This document shows, one piece after another, positions 53,242-62,673 of a DNA stretch of 64,000 nt. A program made the position numbers and the translations under genes. Within the stretch, counting starts at the first letter, position 1. Every line of letters begins with the position of its first letter. The notes beneath the pieces are model-generated. The model was not told the DNA's origin. It did no database searches and saw only the letters and a list, made by a program, of their open reading frames with translations. This DNA comes from Rhizobium sp. ICMP 5592 (GTDB taxonomy: Bacteria > Pseudomonadota > Alphaproteobacteria > Rhizobiales > Rhizobiaceae), in assembly GCF_009498525.1 (NCBI RefSeq), contig NZ_QSNT01000010.1, forward strand, positions 62,001-126,000, read 5' to 3'.

Positions 53242-54929
53242 CCGGACCTGTTTTCCCCGTTCCCATCCTACGTTATCGCAATGCCGGAATAAGCCTTGCG
53301 ACACGCCAGGGCGAGCGCAGCCTCGTTCGCAGCGTTGACCTCGACGTGTTTCCGAACGAGATCGTCGCGCTGGTCGGTGAATCCGGCAGCGGCAAGACTC
53401 TGACCGCACTCAGCGCGCTCGGCCTTCTGCCCAAGGGGGCATCCTTTCGCGCCGACATCGCCACGGTGAATGGTAAGGACATAACACGGCTCAGCAATCG
53501 CGCTTGGCGGGATCTGCGGGGCTCGGATGTAGGCATCGTCTTTCAGGAGCCGCTTTGCTCGCTCAATCCGGTTCTGACCATCGGCGACCAGATCGGCGAA
53601 GTGCTGCTTTACAAGAAGGGCCTCATCCGCAAGGCGCGGGAGGACCGGGCGGCGGAATTGCTTGATCTCATGGGAATTCCGGCGCCGCGCCGGGTGCTTG
53701 GCGAATATCCGCACCAGCTTTCCGGCGGAATGCGCCAGCGGGTGATGCTGGCCATCGCCATGGCGGGCGAGCCGCGCCTGCTGATTGCCGACGAGCCGAC
53801 CACCGCGCTGGATAACGCCATCCAGAACCAGGTACTGGAACTGCTGGTGGAAACCGCAGTTCGCGCGCATGTTGGTCTGTTGTTCATTACCCACGATCTT
53901 TCCGTCGTCGCGCAGATCGCCGACCGGGTCGCGGTGATGAAGGATGGCGCGCTGGTGGAAAGCGCGCCTGTGGGCACGGTGTTTTCCCACCCGCAACATG
54001 CCTATACGCGCCGGCTCGTTTCGCTGGCGCCGCGCATTCCCGCCGTCGTCCGGCAGGGGCCACCGGCCGGCCATGCGGAGCCGGCAGGGCGAGGAGCGAA
54101 AGCTGACGTGCCGCTTCTCGAAGTGCGAGACGTGGTCAAGCGCTATGCAACGCAGCGCGGGTTGTTTTCCCGCCCCAGCGGTCCGCTTGCGCTCGACACA
54201 GTTTCCGCCAGCATCTGGCCGGGCAAGACGCTGGGGCTGGTGGGGCAATCCGGGAGCGGCAAATCATCGCTCGCCCGCGTTATCACCGCTCTGGCCGCTC
54301 CGGATTCGGGCAGCGTTCTGTTCGAGGGCATCGACATATTCTCGGAGGCCGGGAAGGAAGCGACCCGGCGCGGACGAGATATTCAGATGATATTTCAGGA
54401 TCCGTTCTCGTCGCTCAACCCGCACATGAAGATCGCCGGCATCGTAACCGAGCCAATGGGCGCACACGGGTTGCTAGCGGGGAAAAGGGTTGAGGATGCG
54501 GCTGTCGAGCTTCTGGAAACGGTCGGTTTGCCCGCGGATTTTGCGCGCCGCTACCCGCATGAACTGTCGGGTGGCCAACGGCAGCGTGTGGGAATTGCGC
54601 GCTCGCTCGGCGTACGGCCGAAGCTGCTCGTCTGCGACGAGCCGGTTTCCGCCCTCGACGTGTCCGTTCAGGCGGAAATTCTCGCCCTGTTCAAGACATT
54701 GCAGCCACTGTTTGGACTGACCTATCTGTTCATCGCTCACGGTCTCGACAGCATCTATTCCGTCAGCCACCACGTCGCGGTCATGCAGGCGGGCCAGATC
54801 GTCGAGCAAGGATTGCGCGACGAGGTTTTCGGCAATCCGCAGCATCCCTACACGCGTTCGTTGCTGGCGGCGATGCTGGATTCCGATCCGCAATCCAGGC
54901 GTTTTCGCCCGCACCGGCGGGCGGTTTGA
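53238..54929 (+). CDS. Fused double ATPase of a peptide-type ABC importer (array system 1)
   Basis: 563 aa from ATG 53238; the open frame back to 53139 lies in the permease gene. ABC1: VGESGSGKTLTAL, LSGGMRQRV, LLIADEPTTALD. ABC2: VGQSGSGKSSLAR, LSGGQRQRV, LLVCDEPVSALD. The joining region lacks the Cys cluster usual at the end of peptide ATPases (seen in the fused ATPase at 22626). D-P-V instead of D-P-T in the second Walker B is a common variant. Confidence 0.92.
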   Translation: MTGPVFPVPILRYRNAGISLATRQGERSLVRSVDLDVFPNEIVALVGESGSGKTLTALSALGLLPKGASFRADIATVNGKDITRLSNRAWRDLRGSDVGIVFQEPLCSLNPVLTIGDQIGEVLLYKKGLIRKAREDRAAELLDLMGIPAPRRVLGEYPHQLSGGMRQRVMLAIAMAGEPRLLIADEPTTALDNAIQNQVLELLVETAVRAHVGLLFITHDLSVVAQIADRVAVMKDGALVESAPVGTVFSHPQHAYTRRLVSLAPRIPAVVRQGPPAGHAEPAGRGAKADVPLLEVRDVVKRYATQRGLFSRPSGPLALDTVSASIWPGKTLGLVGQSGSGKSSLARVITALAAPDSGSVLFEGIDIFSEAGKEATRRGRDIQMIFQDPFSSLNPHMKIAGIVTEPMGAHGLLAGKRVEDAAVELLETVGLPADFARRYPHELSGGQRQRVGIARSLGVRPKLLVCDEPVSALDVSVQAEILALFKTLQPLFGLTYLFIAHGLDSIYSVSHHVAVMQAGQIVEQGLRDEVFGNPQHPYTRSLLAAMLDSDPQSRRFRPHRRAV

Positions 54930-54968
54930 GCGCATGTTCCAAGACTCCCGGCCATAAGGATCGTTCCC

Positions 54969-56333
54969 ATGTCTTCCGGCTCTCAAAACCAGCCATCCCG
55001 GAAAATCCGCCTCGGATATTTTCACCAGCCGGTCGGACGGCATCCCTCCGCGTGGCATCGTCCGGAGGCAGAGGGGCATCCGGAAGATGCCGCCTGGGCG
55101 ATCCGCGTCGCCAGAAAGGTTGAAGCCGGGCTTTTCGATGTGTTCTTCCTGGCGGATGGTCTCGTCGGCCCAAATCCGCATGAGCAGGGCAAGGCCGGTG
55201 GGCTGGAGCCGTTGACCCTGCTTGGCGCGCTTGCCGCATCCACCACCAATATCGGCCTGGTGGGCACCATCTCCACCACATTCTCAGAACCGTTCAACGT
55301 GGCCCGAATGCTCGCCTCGCTCGATCACATCAGCAGCGGGCGAAGCGGCTGGAACGTGGTGACCTCGCAATCGGATCGCGCAGCCCAGAATTTCGGGCAA
55401 GAGCGACTTCTCGATCACGCCGAACGCTACGCGCGCTCGGCCGAATTCGTGGATGTCGTAAAGAAGCTATGGGACAGTTGGGATGACGGCGCGCTGGTGC
55501 TGGACAAGGGTCGCGGTGCTTTCATCGAGCCGGCGCGCATTCGCGAGGTCAATCACAAGGGGCGCTTTTTCTCGGTTCGCGGGCCGCTCAATGTTTCCCG
55601 CCCACCTCAGGGTCATCCCGTCATCTTCCAGGCCGGCTCCTCCGGCGATGGCATCGCGCTCGCTGCGACAAAGGCCGATATAGCCTTCACCGCGCAGGAT
55701 ACGATCGAGGATGCCTTGTCGTATCGCGAAGCCCTGCGCACGACTGCCGCAGCGTCCATACCCGGCTCACAAGGGCCTCTGGTTTTTCCCGGCATGATGC
55801 CTGTGGTGGGACGGACCCACAGCGAAGCCGTCGAGAAATTCGCGGCTCTTCAGGAGAGTACGGATATTGCGGCGGGTATTCGCCAGCTTTCCGGCCGCTG
55901 GGGATATGACCTTTCGGGATACGATCTTGACGGACCCGTGCCCGAACCCGGCGCCAATGTTCACGGTCAAAGCCGTGTACAGCTTCTGCTGAAAAAAGCC
56001 CGTGCCGAAGGCTACAGGCTACGAGACCTCGCGGCGTTGGCAATCGCCTCGCACGGGCATCGCATCATCGTCGGCTCGTTCGAAGAAGTGGCAGACGATC
56101 TGGAGCACTGGTTCAACAGTGGCGCGGCCGACGGATTCAACATCATTCCCGCATCCATGCCGGATGGCGTGGACGATTTCGTCGACCTTGTGATCCCCGA
56201 ATTGCAGCGTCGTGGGCTTTACCGCACTGCCTACGAGGCGAAAACCTTGCGCGGGCTTTTGGGCCTTGCCCGCCCGGCTGCCCGGCCGGCCGTTGCATCC
56301 GAACATCATATCAAGGGCACTGCCGCCGGTTGA
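54969..56333 (+). CDS. FMN-dependent monooxygenase, NtaA/SnaA/DszA/SoxA family (first)
   Basis: 454 aa luciferase-like TIM barrel. Motifs GLEPLTLLGALAASTTNIGL, TTFSEPFNVARMLASLDHIS, SGRSGWNVVTSQ and GHPVIFQAGSSGDGIALAA are diagnostic of the two-component flavin monooxygenase subfamily containing NtaA, SnaA, DszA and the B. subtilis YxeK/CmoJ enzymes for S-modified cysteines. It needs reduced FMN from a reductase, and none is encoded in the window. AAGGA precedes ATG 54969. With importer and cysteine synthase it probably cleaves a C-S bond oxidatively; a C-N substrate is the alternative. Confidence 0.9.
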   Translation: MSSGSQNQPSRKIRLGYFHQPVGRHPSAWHRPEAEGHPEDAAWAIRVARKVEAGLFDVFFLADGLVGPNPHEQGKAGGLEPLTLLGALAASTTNIGLVGTISTTFSEPFNVARMLASLDHISSGRSGWNVVTSQSDRAAQNFGQERLLDHAERYARSAEFVDVVKKLWDSWDDGALVLDKGRGAFIEPARIREVNHKGRFFSVRGPLNVSRPPQGHPVIFQAGSSGDGIALAATKADIAFTAQDTIEDALSYREALRTTAAASIPGSQGPLVFPGMMPVVGRTHSEAVEKFAALQESTDIAAGIRQLSGRWGYDLSGYDLDGPVPEPGANVHGQSRVQLLLKKARAEGYRLRDLAALAIASHGHRIIVGSFEEVADDLEHWFNSGAADGFNIIPASMPDGVDDFVDLVIPELQRRGLYRTAYEAKTLRGLLGLARPAARPAVASEHHIKGTAAG

Positions 56334-56394
56334 TGGCACCCCGATTACGCAGCACGACATTCCACCCATCAAAGTCGGAGAAAAAGGTCGCATA

Positions 56395-57351
56395 ATGGGG
56401 AAAATACACGGTGATCTATCGGAACTGGTTGGCAATACCCCTATTCTCGATCTGCGAAGGATCAGAGCGGCCCGCAGGGTTCTCTCGCGCATCCTCGTCA
56501 AGATCGAATACCTCAATCCTGCGGGCAGCGTGAAGGATCGTACAGCCTGGTCGATCATTCGGGAAGCCGAGAGGAGCGGGCAACTGAAGCCGGGCGATCT
56601 GCTCGTCGACATCACAAGCGGCAATACCGGAATCGGTCTTGCCGCAATCGCAGCGTCGCGCGGCTATCGAACGAAATTCTATCTTCGTGATGTCATCAGT
56701 CGTGACAAGATTAACATCCTGCGTCAGTTCGGCGCGGAAGTCGTGCTGATCGAGAACGAGAAGTTTCTGGTTCCCGACGCCCTGAACGACATCCTGCAGA
56801 CCATAAGAAACGAGAATCCGGGAGCCTTCTTTACCGATCAGCGCGAGAATCCGGCCAATCCGCTTATCCATTTGGAGACGACCGGTCCTGAAATCTGGCG
56901 GGACACCGATGGCGACGTGGACATACTGGTCGGCACCGTTGGCACGGGGGGCACGATCAGCGGTGCGGGCCGTTTCCTGAAACAGCAGAAGCCCGGTGTG
57001 CATGTAGTTGTGGCGGAGCCGACGCCGGAGTCCGTACCAACGCTCGATAATCCGGATGCGGAAGCGATCGAAGGCGTTCACAAGGTGACGGAGGTAGAGG
57101 AAAGCCATCTTCCGGGCACGTACGACAGCACGGTTGTCGACGAAGTGATCGCCGTCACCACAGCCGAGGCGCAAAAAACGGCGCTTGCCGTCGCTCGTGA
57201 AGAAGGCATCCTTGTCGGAACCTCGTCCGGTGCCGCTCTCGCTGTCGCTCTCGTCCTGGCCGCCCGTCCCGAAAATGCGGACAAAACGATTGTCGTGATC
57301 GTGCCCGACAGCGGCGAAAGATATCTTTCAACCCTCAAAACGCAGGGCTGA
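56395..57351 (+). CDS. cysK: Cysteine synthase-like PLP enzyme
   Basis: 318 aa from ATG 56395; the longer frame lies in the monooxygenase gene. Fold type II PLP enzyme: Lys47 in NPAGSVKDRT binds PLP, TSGNTGIG at 74-81, phosphate loop VGTGGTISG at 182-190, and FTDQRENPANPLIH near 146-159. CysK usually has QGIGAGF after the HK block; here that site reads EAIEGVHKVTEVEE, so it differs from housekeeping CysK and resembles accessory cysteine/cystathionine synthases. It would capture released sulfide into O-acetylserine. Symbol by family only. Confidence 0.85.
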   Translation: MGKIHGDLSELVGNTPILDLRRIRAARRVLSRILVKIEYLNPAGSVKDRTAWSIIREAERSGQLKPGDLLVDITSGNTGIGLAAIAASRGYRTKFYLRDVISRDKINILRQFGAEVVLIENEKFLVPDALNDILQTIRNENPGAFFTDQRENPANPLIHLETTGPEIWRDTDGDVDILVGTVGTGGTISGAGRFLKQQKPGVHVVVAEPTPESVPTLDNPDAEAIEGVHKVTEVEESHLPGTYDSTVVDEVIAVTTAEAQKTALAVAREEGILVGTSSGAALAVALVLAARPENADKTIVVIVPDSGERYLSTLKTQG

Positions 57352-57484
57352 TCGGCAGACATCATTCCGGGAATCTTCGAGGACCATGTATCCGGCGACA
57401 ATAATCCACCAATTCCATTGATGAATATCATCAACCCGTCGAAGACGGCATGAACCCCATCTTGCGATAATGTGAGGAACCGAT

Positions 57485-59119
57485 ATGCAGACGATGCGTC
57501 GAACTTTTATCAAGCTGCTGAATGGCGCGATTATTGCCGCTGGTATCGTTGCCATCTCCGGCTTCGAAAGCGCCAGTGCTGAAAATGCCGAAAGGACGTC
57601 AGGAGGCGAAATCACCTTTCTTCTCGGTAGCCTCGATAGCGGATGGGGCCTGAATGAGAAGGTCGACATCTATACTGGTCAGGTATGGGGACAAATCGCC
57701 GACAAACTCGTTCATGTGGACGAAGCTGGCAAACCCACCCCCTGGATCGCGGAGAGCTGGGAGGCGAATGCCGATCAATCTCAGTTCGTCCTCCATCTCA
57801 AGAAAGGCGTCACGTTCTCGGACGGTACGCCCGTTGACGCCGAGGCTGTCGCCGCGAACATAGAGATATGGGCCAAGGGTGACCCCAGTCGAGGTGTCGG
57901 ACGGCTCGGATTGTTCCCCTCGTCAACCTACTCCGGAACTGATGTAATCGATGATCACACAGTGCGCGTGAAATTTTCGACGCCAACATTGAGCTTCCTG
58001 CCGACGCTCGGTTACCACAAGACTTTATTGCGCTCGCCAGCAAGCCTCAATCTTCCTGCCAACGAACTCGGTGACCTGAGCAAGCAGATCGGTAGCGGCC
58101 CGTTTGTGGTCGAGTCCTGGCGTGAAAACGACAATGTCGTGCTTCGAAGGCGCCCCGATTACAACTGGGGGCCTGCTGCGATCAATCATTCGGGCCCGGC
58201 AAGCCTCGACAGGATCACCTTCAAGGTGGTCAAGGAAGCGGCCTTGCGCAGTGCAGCGCTTGAGGCAGGACAGGCCGATGTCGTCCTTAATATTCCTCCC
58301 CAGGAACTGGCAGGCTTGCGGAAAAAAGGCTTTACCGTCGTTGTCCCGACTAGTCTGGGTTTTGTAAGCGGCTTCCGCGTCAATACCAAGGCGCCGCATT
58401 TCGCGGAAGCGGCCGTACGGCAGGCAATACAATCCGGGATCAACCGGCAGGAGATCCTGGACACGGTGTTCACTTCGGACTGGAAGCCGGCCAAGAGCTT
58501 CATCGAAGCAAACGTGCCGGAAGTTGGCGATTTTCGCGATATACTTGCTTACGATCCCGCAAAATCTCGGCGGCTGCTTGACGAGGCCGGCTGGACGGTT
58601 GGCAGCGACGGTGTGCGGGCAAGGAACGGCGAGAAATTGCGCTTCAATATCTATGCCAGTCCATGGGTGAGCACATCCAAGCCGGTGGATGAAGTGATTG
58701 TTCAGCAGTTGCGTGAAATCGGCATCGCGGCGACGCTTAATGTCGTGGACGTCCCCACTTTCAATGCGCGCGTGAGAGACAACGACACCGTACCGCTCGT
58801 CGAAGTCAGCCGCAGCTTTCTCGATGCGGGCGTTGTCGGCCGTGTGCTAACCGATTTGCAGGATGGCGACAATTGGTTCAACTACGGTCAGACGAACGAA
58901 ACGCTGAACAATTTCACAAAGGCTATCGACGAATCCGTCGACTACGAAAAGCGCTCGATCGCTCTTCATGACGTCCAGAAGTATGTGCTGGAGCAAGGTC
59001 TCTTCATTCCCACTACGCAGCTCATTCAGCGACTCTTCGTGCAGTCGCCCAAGCTGCATGGCGACGCCTATAGCGGTGCCGCCTACCCGCTATACTACGG
59101 TGCTTGGCTGGACAACTGA
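57485..59119 (+). CDS. ABC importer solute-binding protein, family 5 (array system 2)
   Basis: 544 aa. Leader MQTMRRTFIKLLNGAI with twin Arg and a cleavage region near SASAENA at ~35, matching the leader of the protein at 49888. SBP_bac_5 blocks: VLHLKKGVTFSDGTPVDAEA, QIGSGPFVVESWRENDN and VRQAIQSGINRQEIL. GAGGAA precedes ATG 57485. It begins the second importer, separated from its permease gene by an intercistronic hairpin. Confidence 0.9.
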   Translation: MQTMRRTFIKLLNGAIIAAGIVAISGFESASAENAERTSGGEITFLLGSLDSGWGLNEKVDIYTGQVWGQIADKLVHVDEAGKPTPWIAESWEANADQSQFVLHLKKGVTFSDGTPVDAEAVAANIEIWAKGDPSRGVGRLGLFPSSTYSGTDVIDDHTVRVKFSTPTLSFLPTLGYHKTLLRSPASLNLPANELGDLSKQIGSGPFVVESWRENDNVVLRRRPDYNWGPAAINHSGPASLDRITFKVVKEAALRSAALEAGQADVVLNIPPQELAGLRKKGFTVVVPTSLGFVSGFRVNTKAPHFAEAAVRQAIQSGINRQEILDTVFTSDWKPAKSFIEANVPEVGDFRDILAYDPAKSRRLLDEAGWTVGSDGVRARNGEKLRFNIYASPWVSTSKPVDEVIVQQLREIGIAATLNVVDVPTFNARVRDNDTVPLVEVSRSFLDAGVVGRVLTDLQDGDNWFNYGQTNETLNNFTKAIDESVDYEKRSIALHDVQKYVLEQGLFIPTTQLIQRLFVQSPKLHGDAYSGAAYPLYYGAWLDN

Positions 59120-59132
59120 TACGCCGACGTGA

Positions 59133-59152
59133 CGCCGGGCATTCGCCCGGCG
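59133..59152 (+). repeat. Intercistronic hairpin
   Basis: CGCCGGGC (59133-59140) and GCCCGGCG (59145-59152) form a perfect 8-bp GC stem with an ATTC loop. It lies 13 bases after the binding-protein stop and 32 before the permease start. Such hairpins often protect the upstream message so that binding protein exceeds permease. No T-run, so partial termination at most. Confidence 0.65.
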
Positions 59153-59183
59153 CCTTCATCCTCCGGACAGGACCTAGACTCCG

Positions 59184-60173
59184 ATGAGAACTTCCAACTA
59201 TTTAGGCTACGCGTTACAAAGGTTTGCGCAGGCTCTGGTTGTCGTCATACTGGCCTACATATTGACATTTCTGATCATCAACGTGCTCCCGGGTGACCCG
59301 ATCTCCAATATGCTGCTGGACCCGGAAAACGGTTTTTCTCGGCAGGACGTCGCGCCGATCATCGCCTACTACGGTCTCGACAAGCCAATTTCAGCGCAGC
59401 TCTGGATAGCGCTGTCACGTTTCGTTACGGGCGATTTTGGTATATCCCTCCGCTCGAGTCTGCCTGTGTCCGGGCTTGTGCTCAACGCGTTGCCATCCAC
59501 GCTCATTCTGACCGCAAGCGCGCTCTCCGTCGCGTTGGTGCTGGCCTTTCTCATTGCTCTTGCTTCTCAAAATCTCCCGCCCAAATACGGACAAGGCCTG
59601 ATCCGGCTTCTGCCCGCAGCCTCGCTTTCGATCCCAAGTTTCATCATCGGCATTTTGCTTATACAGGTGTTTGCCTTCCAGTTCGGCCTGTTCCGGATTA
59701 CCAGTCCCGACACCTTCGCGGCGACCGCATTTGCGGCTTTCGCTTTGGGCGTGCCGGTTTCCGCACAGATCGCCGAGGTGCTTGTCGCTAACCTCGATCA
59801 TGAGGCGAGACAGGAATATTTCTCCATCGCGCGCTCGCGCAGCCTCAGCCGAATCGAACTGTTCACCCGTCACCAGCTCCGACCGTCTTCGCTTCCGCTG
59901 ATTACAATGATCGCGCTTGCAGTAGGGGAATTGCTCGGAGGGTCGTTGGTTACGGAAGCGATCTTTGGCCGAACGGGTATCGGGTCTCTCGTGCAGGGCG
60001 CAGTTTCGATGCAGGACTATCCGGTCATTCAGGCAGTCGTCTCGCTCGCCGCCACCGTTTTCGTCGTGGTTAACCTCCTCGCCGATCTGACTTATCCCCT
60101 ACTGGATCCTCGTTTGCGGACCGCACGACGCGGCCAAACTTCCGGTACCGAAGCCGAGGAGACCCCGGAATGA
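59184..60173 (+). CDS. ABC permease, DppB type (array system 2)
   Basis: 329 aa. N-terminal helix, LPGDPISNMLLDPENGFSR, and EAA loop YFSIARSRSLSRIELFTRHQ, where R-S-L replaces the usual K-G-I/L, a small deviation. The tail (~residues 310-329) is charged and Thr/Glu-rich. Stop overlaps the next start (ATGA). Confidence 0.9.
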   Translation: MRTSNYLGYALQRFAQALVVVILAYILTFLIINVLPGDPISNMLLDPENGFSRQDVAPIIAYYGLDKPISAQLWIALSRFVTGDFGISLRSSLPVSGLVLNALPSTLILTASALSVALVLAFLIALASQNLPPKYGQGLIRLLPAASLSIPSFIIGILLIQVFAFQFGLFRITSPDTFAATAFAAFALGVPVSAQIAEVLVANLDHEARQEYFSIARSRSLSRIELFTRHQLRPSSLPLITMIALAVGELLGGSLVTEAIFGRTGIGSLVQGAVSMQDYPVIQAVVSLAATVFVVVNLLADLTYPLLDPRLRTARRGQTSGTEAEETPE

Positions 60174-61000
60174 CGTTCTACCAATACGAAGCCCGCGGTT
60201 CGGATCGCTCAGAGGCTCTTCCCAATTCTGTAATCATCTCCTTGACCTTGTTGATAATCATTATCGCTTGGGCGCTAGCGCCAGAGCTTTTCACCAGCCA
60301 GGACCCCTATATTGGCAATACTTCGCATAAGCTTCTGGCGCCTAGTCTGCAATACTGGTTCGGCACTGACCATCTCGGGCGCGATCTTTTCGCACGCGTT
60401 GTGTACGGATCGTGGTCCTCTGTCACCAGCGCCGCCATAGCAGTTGTGATCGGGCTTGTCTTCGGCGGCCTCCTGGGACTGGTCAGCGGCTTCGTCGGCG
60501 GCTGGGCGGACGTCATCGTCGCCCGGCTCGTCGATGTGCTGCTCGCCATCCCGAACTTTCTGCTGGCGGTGGTGATCGTCAGTTCCCTCGGCTTTCAAAC
60601 CGTCAATGTCGCCATTGCAACGGGGGTGTCCTCGGTAGCCGTCTTTGCGCGGTTGATGCGCGCTGAAGCGCTGAAGACGCGAACTTCGGTCTTCGTGGAG
60701 GCGTCCGGCCTTTTAGGTGGCTCAAAGTGGCATATTCTCTTGTGGCATGTGCTGCCGAATGCCTATCGCTCGGTATTGGCGCTCGCCGTGCTGCAATTCG
60801 GCGCCTCTATCCTCGTGATTGCGAGTCTCGCCTTCCTTGGTTACGGCGATCCGCCGCCCGCTGCGGACTGGGGCGTGTTGGTGTCGAACGGAAAGGACTA
60901 TCCGAGCTCACCCTGGCTGGTCTTTGCACCTGCATCGGTGATCGTCGTGACCGTGCTTGCAATCAACCGTCTCAGCCGATGGCTGCGGCAATCGCACTGA
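60170..61000 (+). CDS. ABC permease, DppC type (array system 2)
   Basis: 276 aa. OppC pattern LQYWFGTDHLGRDLFARVVY and an EAA-type loop SVFVEASGLLGGSKWHILLW, again lacking part of the consensus. Coupled to the preceding permease by a 4-base overlap; the ATPase follows after 16 nt. Confidence 0.9.
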   Translation: MTFYQYEARGSDRSEALPNSVIISLTLLIIIIAWALAPELFTSQDPYIGNTSHKLLAPSLQYWFGTDHLGRDLFARVVYGSWSSVTSAAIAVVIGLVFGGLLGLVSGFVGGWADVIVARLVDVLLAIPNFLLAVVIVSSLGFQTVNVAIATGVSSVAVFARLMRAEALKTRTSVFVEASGLLGGSKWHILLWHVLPNAYRSVLALAVLQFGASILVIASLAFLGYGDPPPAADWGVLVSNGKDYPSSPWLVFAPASVIVVTVLAINRLSRWLRQSH

Positions 61001-61016
61001 GTAGGCCGGAGCTGTC

Positions 61017-62660
61017 ATGGTCATGGTGAACCCTTCCGAACAATCGAACCTCCTAACGGTTGAAAACCTCTGTGTCGCGTATATGCGCGATGTCGTAGTC
61101 AACCAAGCAAGTTTCACCTTGAAGAAAGGTCGCACGCTTGCCCTTATTGGTGAGTCCGGGTCCGGCAAATCCACGATAGCAAGGGCGGTACTCGGCCTCC
61201 TGCCGGAAACAGCAAGGGCTTCCGGAAAAATTGGCTTCAGGGGAAACAATCTGCTCCACTTGAACGAGCATGCTTGGCGGCCACTACGCGGGCGTGCTAT
61301 CGGCTTCGTACCGCAGGACCCTCAGAACGCGCTCAATCCGGTGCGCAGCATTGGTGCACAGGCGCACGAGGCAGCACACCTGCTCGATCTTCCCGGCCAC
61401 GACGCCGAGCGGGCCGCAATCTATGACGTATTCCAACTGGTCGGATTGGGTGAACCCGATCGGATTTACCGCTCTTTTCCTCACCAGCTTTCGGGCGGTA
61501 TGCTGCAACGTGTGCTGATCGGATTGGCGGTCTTGCCGAAGCCGGAGCTGATCGTGGCCGACGAGCCGACATCGGCGCTGGATGTGACCATTCAGAAACG
61601 CATCCTCGATCTCTTATCGACGCTGCGCGCCTCGCTCGATCTCAGTCTTTTGCTGATTACCCACGACCTCGCCATCGCGGCGGAACGGGCAGAGGACGTG
61701 GTGGTGCTGAAAAACGGAAAGGTGCAGGAGGCCGGCCTTTCCCGGCATGTCTTTCTCACGCCCGCCTCCGACTATGCGCGCAGGCTGCAGGCCGATGTGC
61801 CGTCCCTCAACCCGTTTCGCTTTCGCACCGAGGATCGCCACGCCAAAAGTAGCAAAGATGCGGAAACGCAAATACAGGTAAAATCCGTTTCGAAAACGTT
61901 CGACGTCGATGGCAAGCATGTCCACGCCCTCAAAGGCGTTTCGTTCTCCGTCGATAGCGGCAGCACCCACGCGCTGGTAGGAGAATCCGGATCGGGCAAA
62001 ACCACGCTCGCGCGCCTGTTGCTCGGCCTCGATACACCGGATAATGGAGCGATACTTGTAGCCGGACAAAAGGTCCATGGCCGGTCCGCCGGCGCCTTGC
62101 GCGACCTCCGGCGCGACCTGCAACTGGTCTACCAGAACCCCTTCACATCGCTCGATCCCACCTGGCGGGTGAAGAACCTCGTCCGTGAACCGCTGGACCG
62201 TTACGGCATTGGCACATCTGCCGACCGCGACCAGCGCGTGTTCGACACCATCCGCGCCGTCGGTCTCGGGGAAGATTTGCTGGAAAGGCGTCCGGCCGCA
62301 CTATCGGGCGGACAGCGCCAGCGAGTTGCCATTGCGCGGGCGCTGGCTGTGCAGCCCAAGGTACTTGTTCTGGATGAACCGACCTCTGCGCTCGATGTCA
62401 GCGTGCAGGCGGGAATTATCGAGGCGCTGTTCGAACTGCAGCAGCGTTTCGGATTGACCTATATCTTCGTGTCTCACGATCTGTCCCTGATCCGTCAGGT
62501 CGCCGATACCGTTTCGGTGCTCCGGCACGGCCGCCTCATAGAGGACGGTCCAGTCGATCGGATTTTCGAAGCTTCTTCAGAGCCATACACCCGGGCGCTG
62601 CTCGCTTCGATACCCGCGCCCTCACTCCCCCGCTCCCTGCCGCTCGTCGGAACCCCTTAA
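61017..62660 (+). CDS. Fused double ATPase of a peptide-type ABC importer (array system 2)
   Basis: 547 aa. ABC1: IGESGSGKST, LSGGMLQRV, LIVADEPTSALD. ABC2: VGESGSGKTT, LSGGQRQRV, VLVLDEPTSALD. GGAG before ATG 61017. Same order of parts as the ATPase at 53238, again without the inter-domain Cys cluster. The monooxygenase follows after 13 nt with its own AAGGAG. Confidence 0.92.
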   Translation: MVMVNPSEQSNLLTVENLCVAYMRDVVVNQASFTLKKGRTLALIGESGSGKSTIARAVLGLLPETARASGKIGFRGNNLLHLNEHAWRPLRGRAIGFVPQDPQNALNPVRSIGAQAHEAAHLLDLPGHDAERAAIYDVFQLVGLGEPDRIYRSFPHQLSGGMLQRVLIGLAVLPKPELIVADEPTSALDVTIQKRILDLLSTLRASLDLSLLLITHDLAIAAERAEDVVVLKNGKVQEAGLSRHVFLTPASDYARRLQADVPSLNPFRFRTEDRHAKSSKDAETQIQVKSVSKTFDVDGKHVHALKGVSFSVDSGSTHALVGESGSGKTTLARLLLGLDTPDNGAILVAGQKVHGRSAGALRDLRRDLQLVYQNPFTSLDPTWRVKNLVREPLDRYGIGTSADRDQRVFDTIRAVGLGEDLLERRPAALSGGQRQRVAIARALAVQPKVLVLDEPTSALDVSVQAGIIEALFELQQRFGLTYIFVSHDLSLIRQVADTVSVLRHGRLIEDGPVDRIFEASSEPYTRALLASIPAPSLPRSLPLVGTP

Positions 62661-62673
62661 GGAGAAAACTGCC

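Noticed and set aside
53268..54248. 326-codon minus-strand frame over the fused ATPase
   Set aside because: Antisense to intact Walker and signature motifs; composition of a shadow frame.
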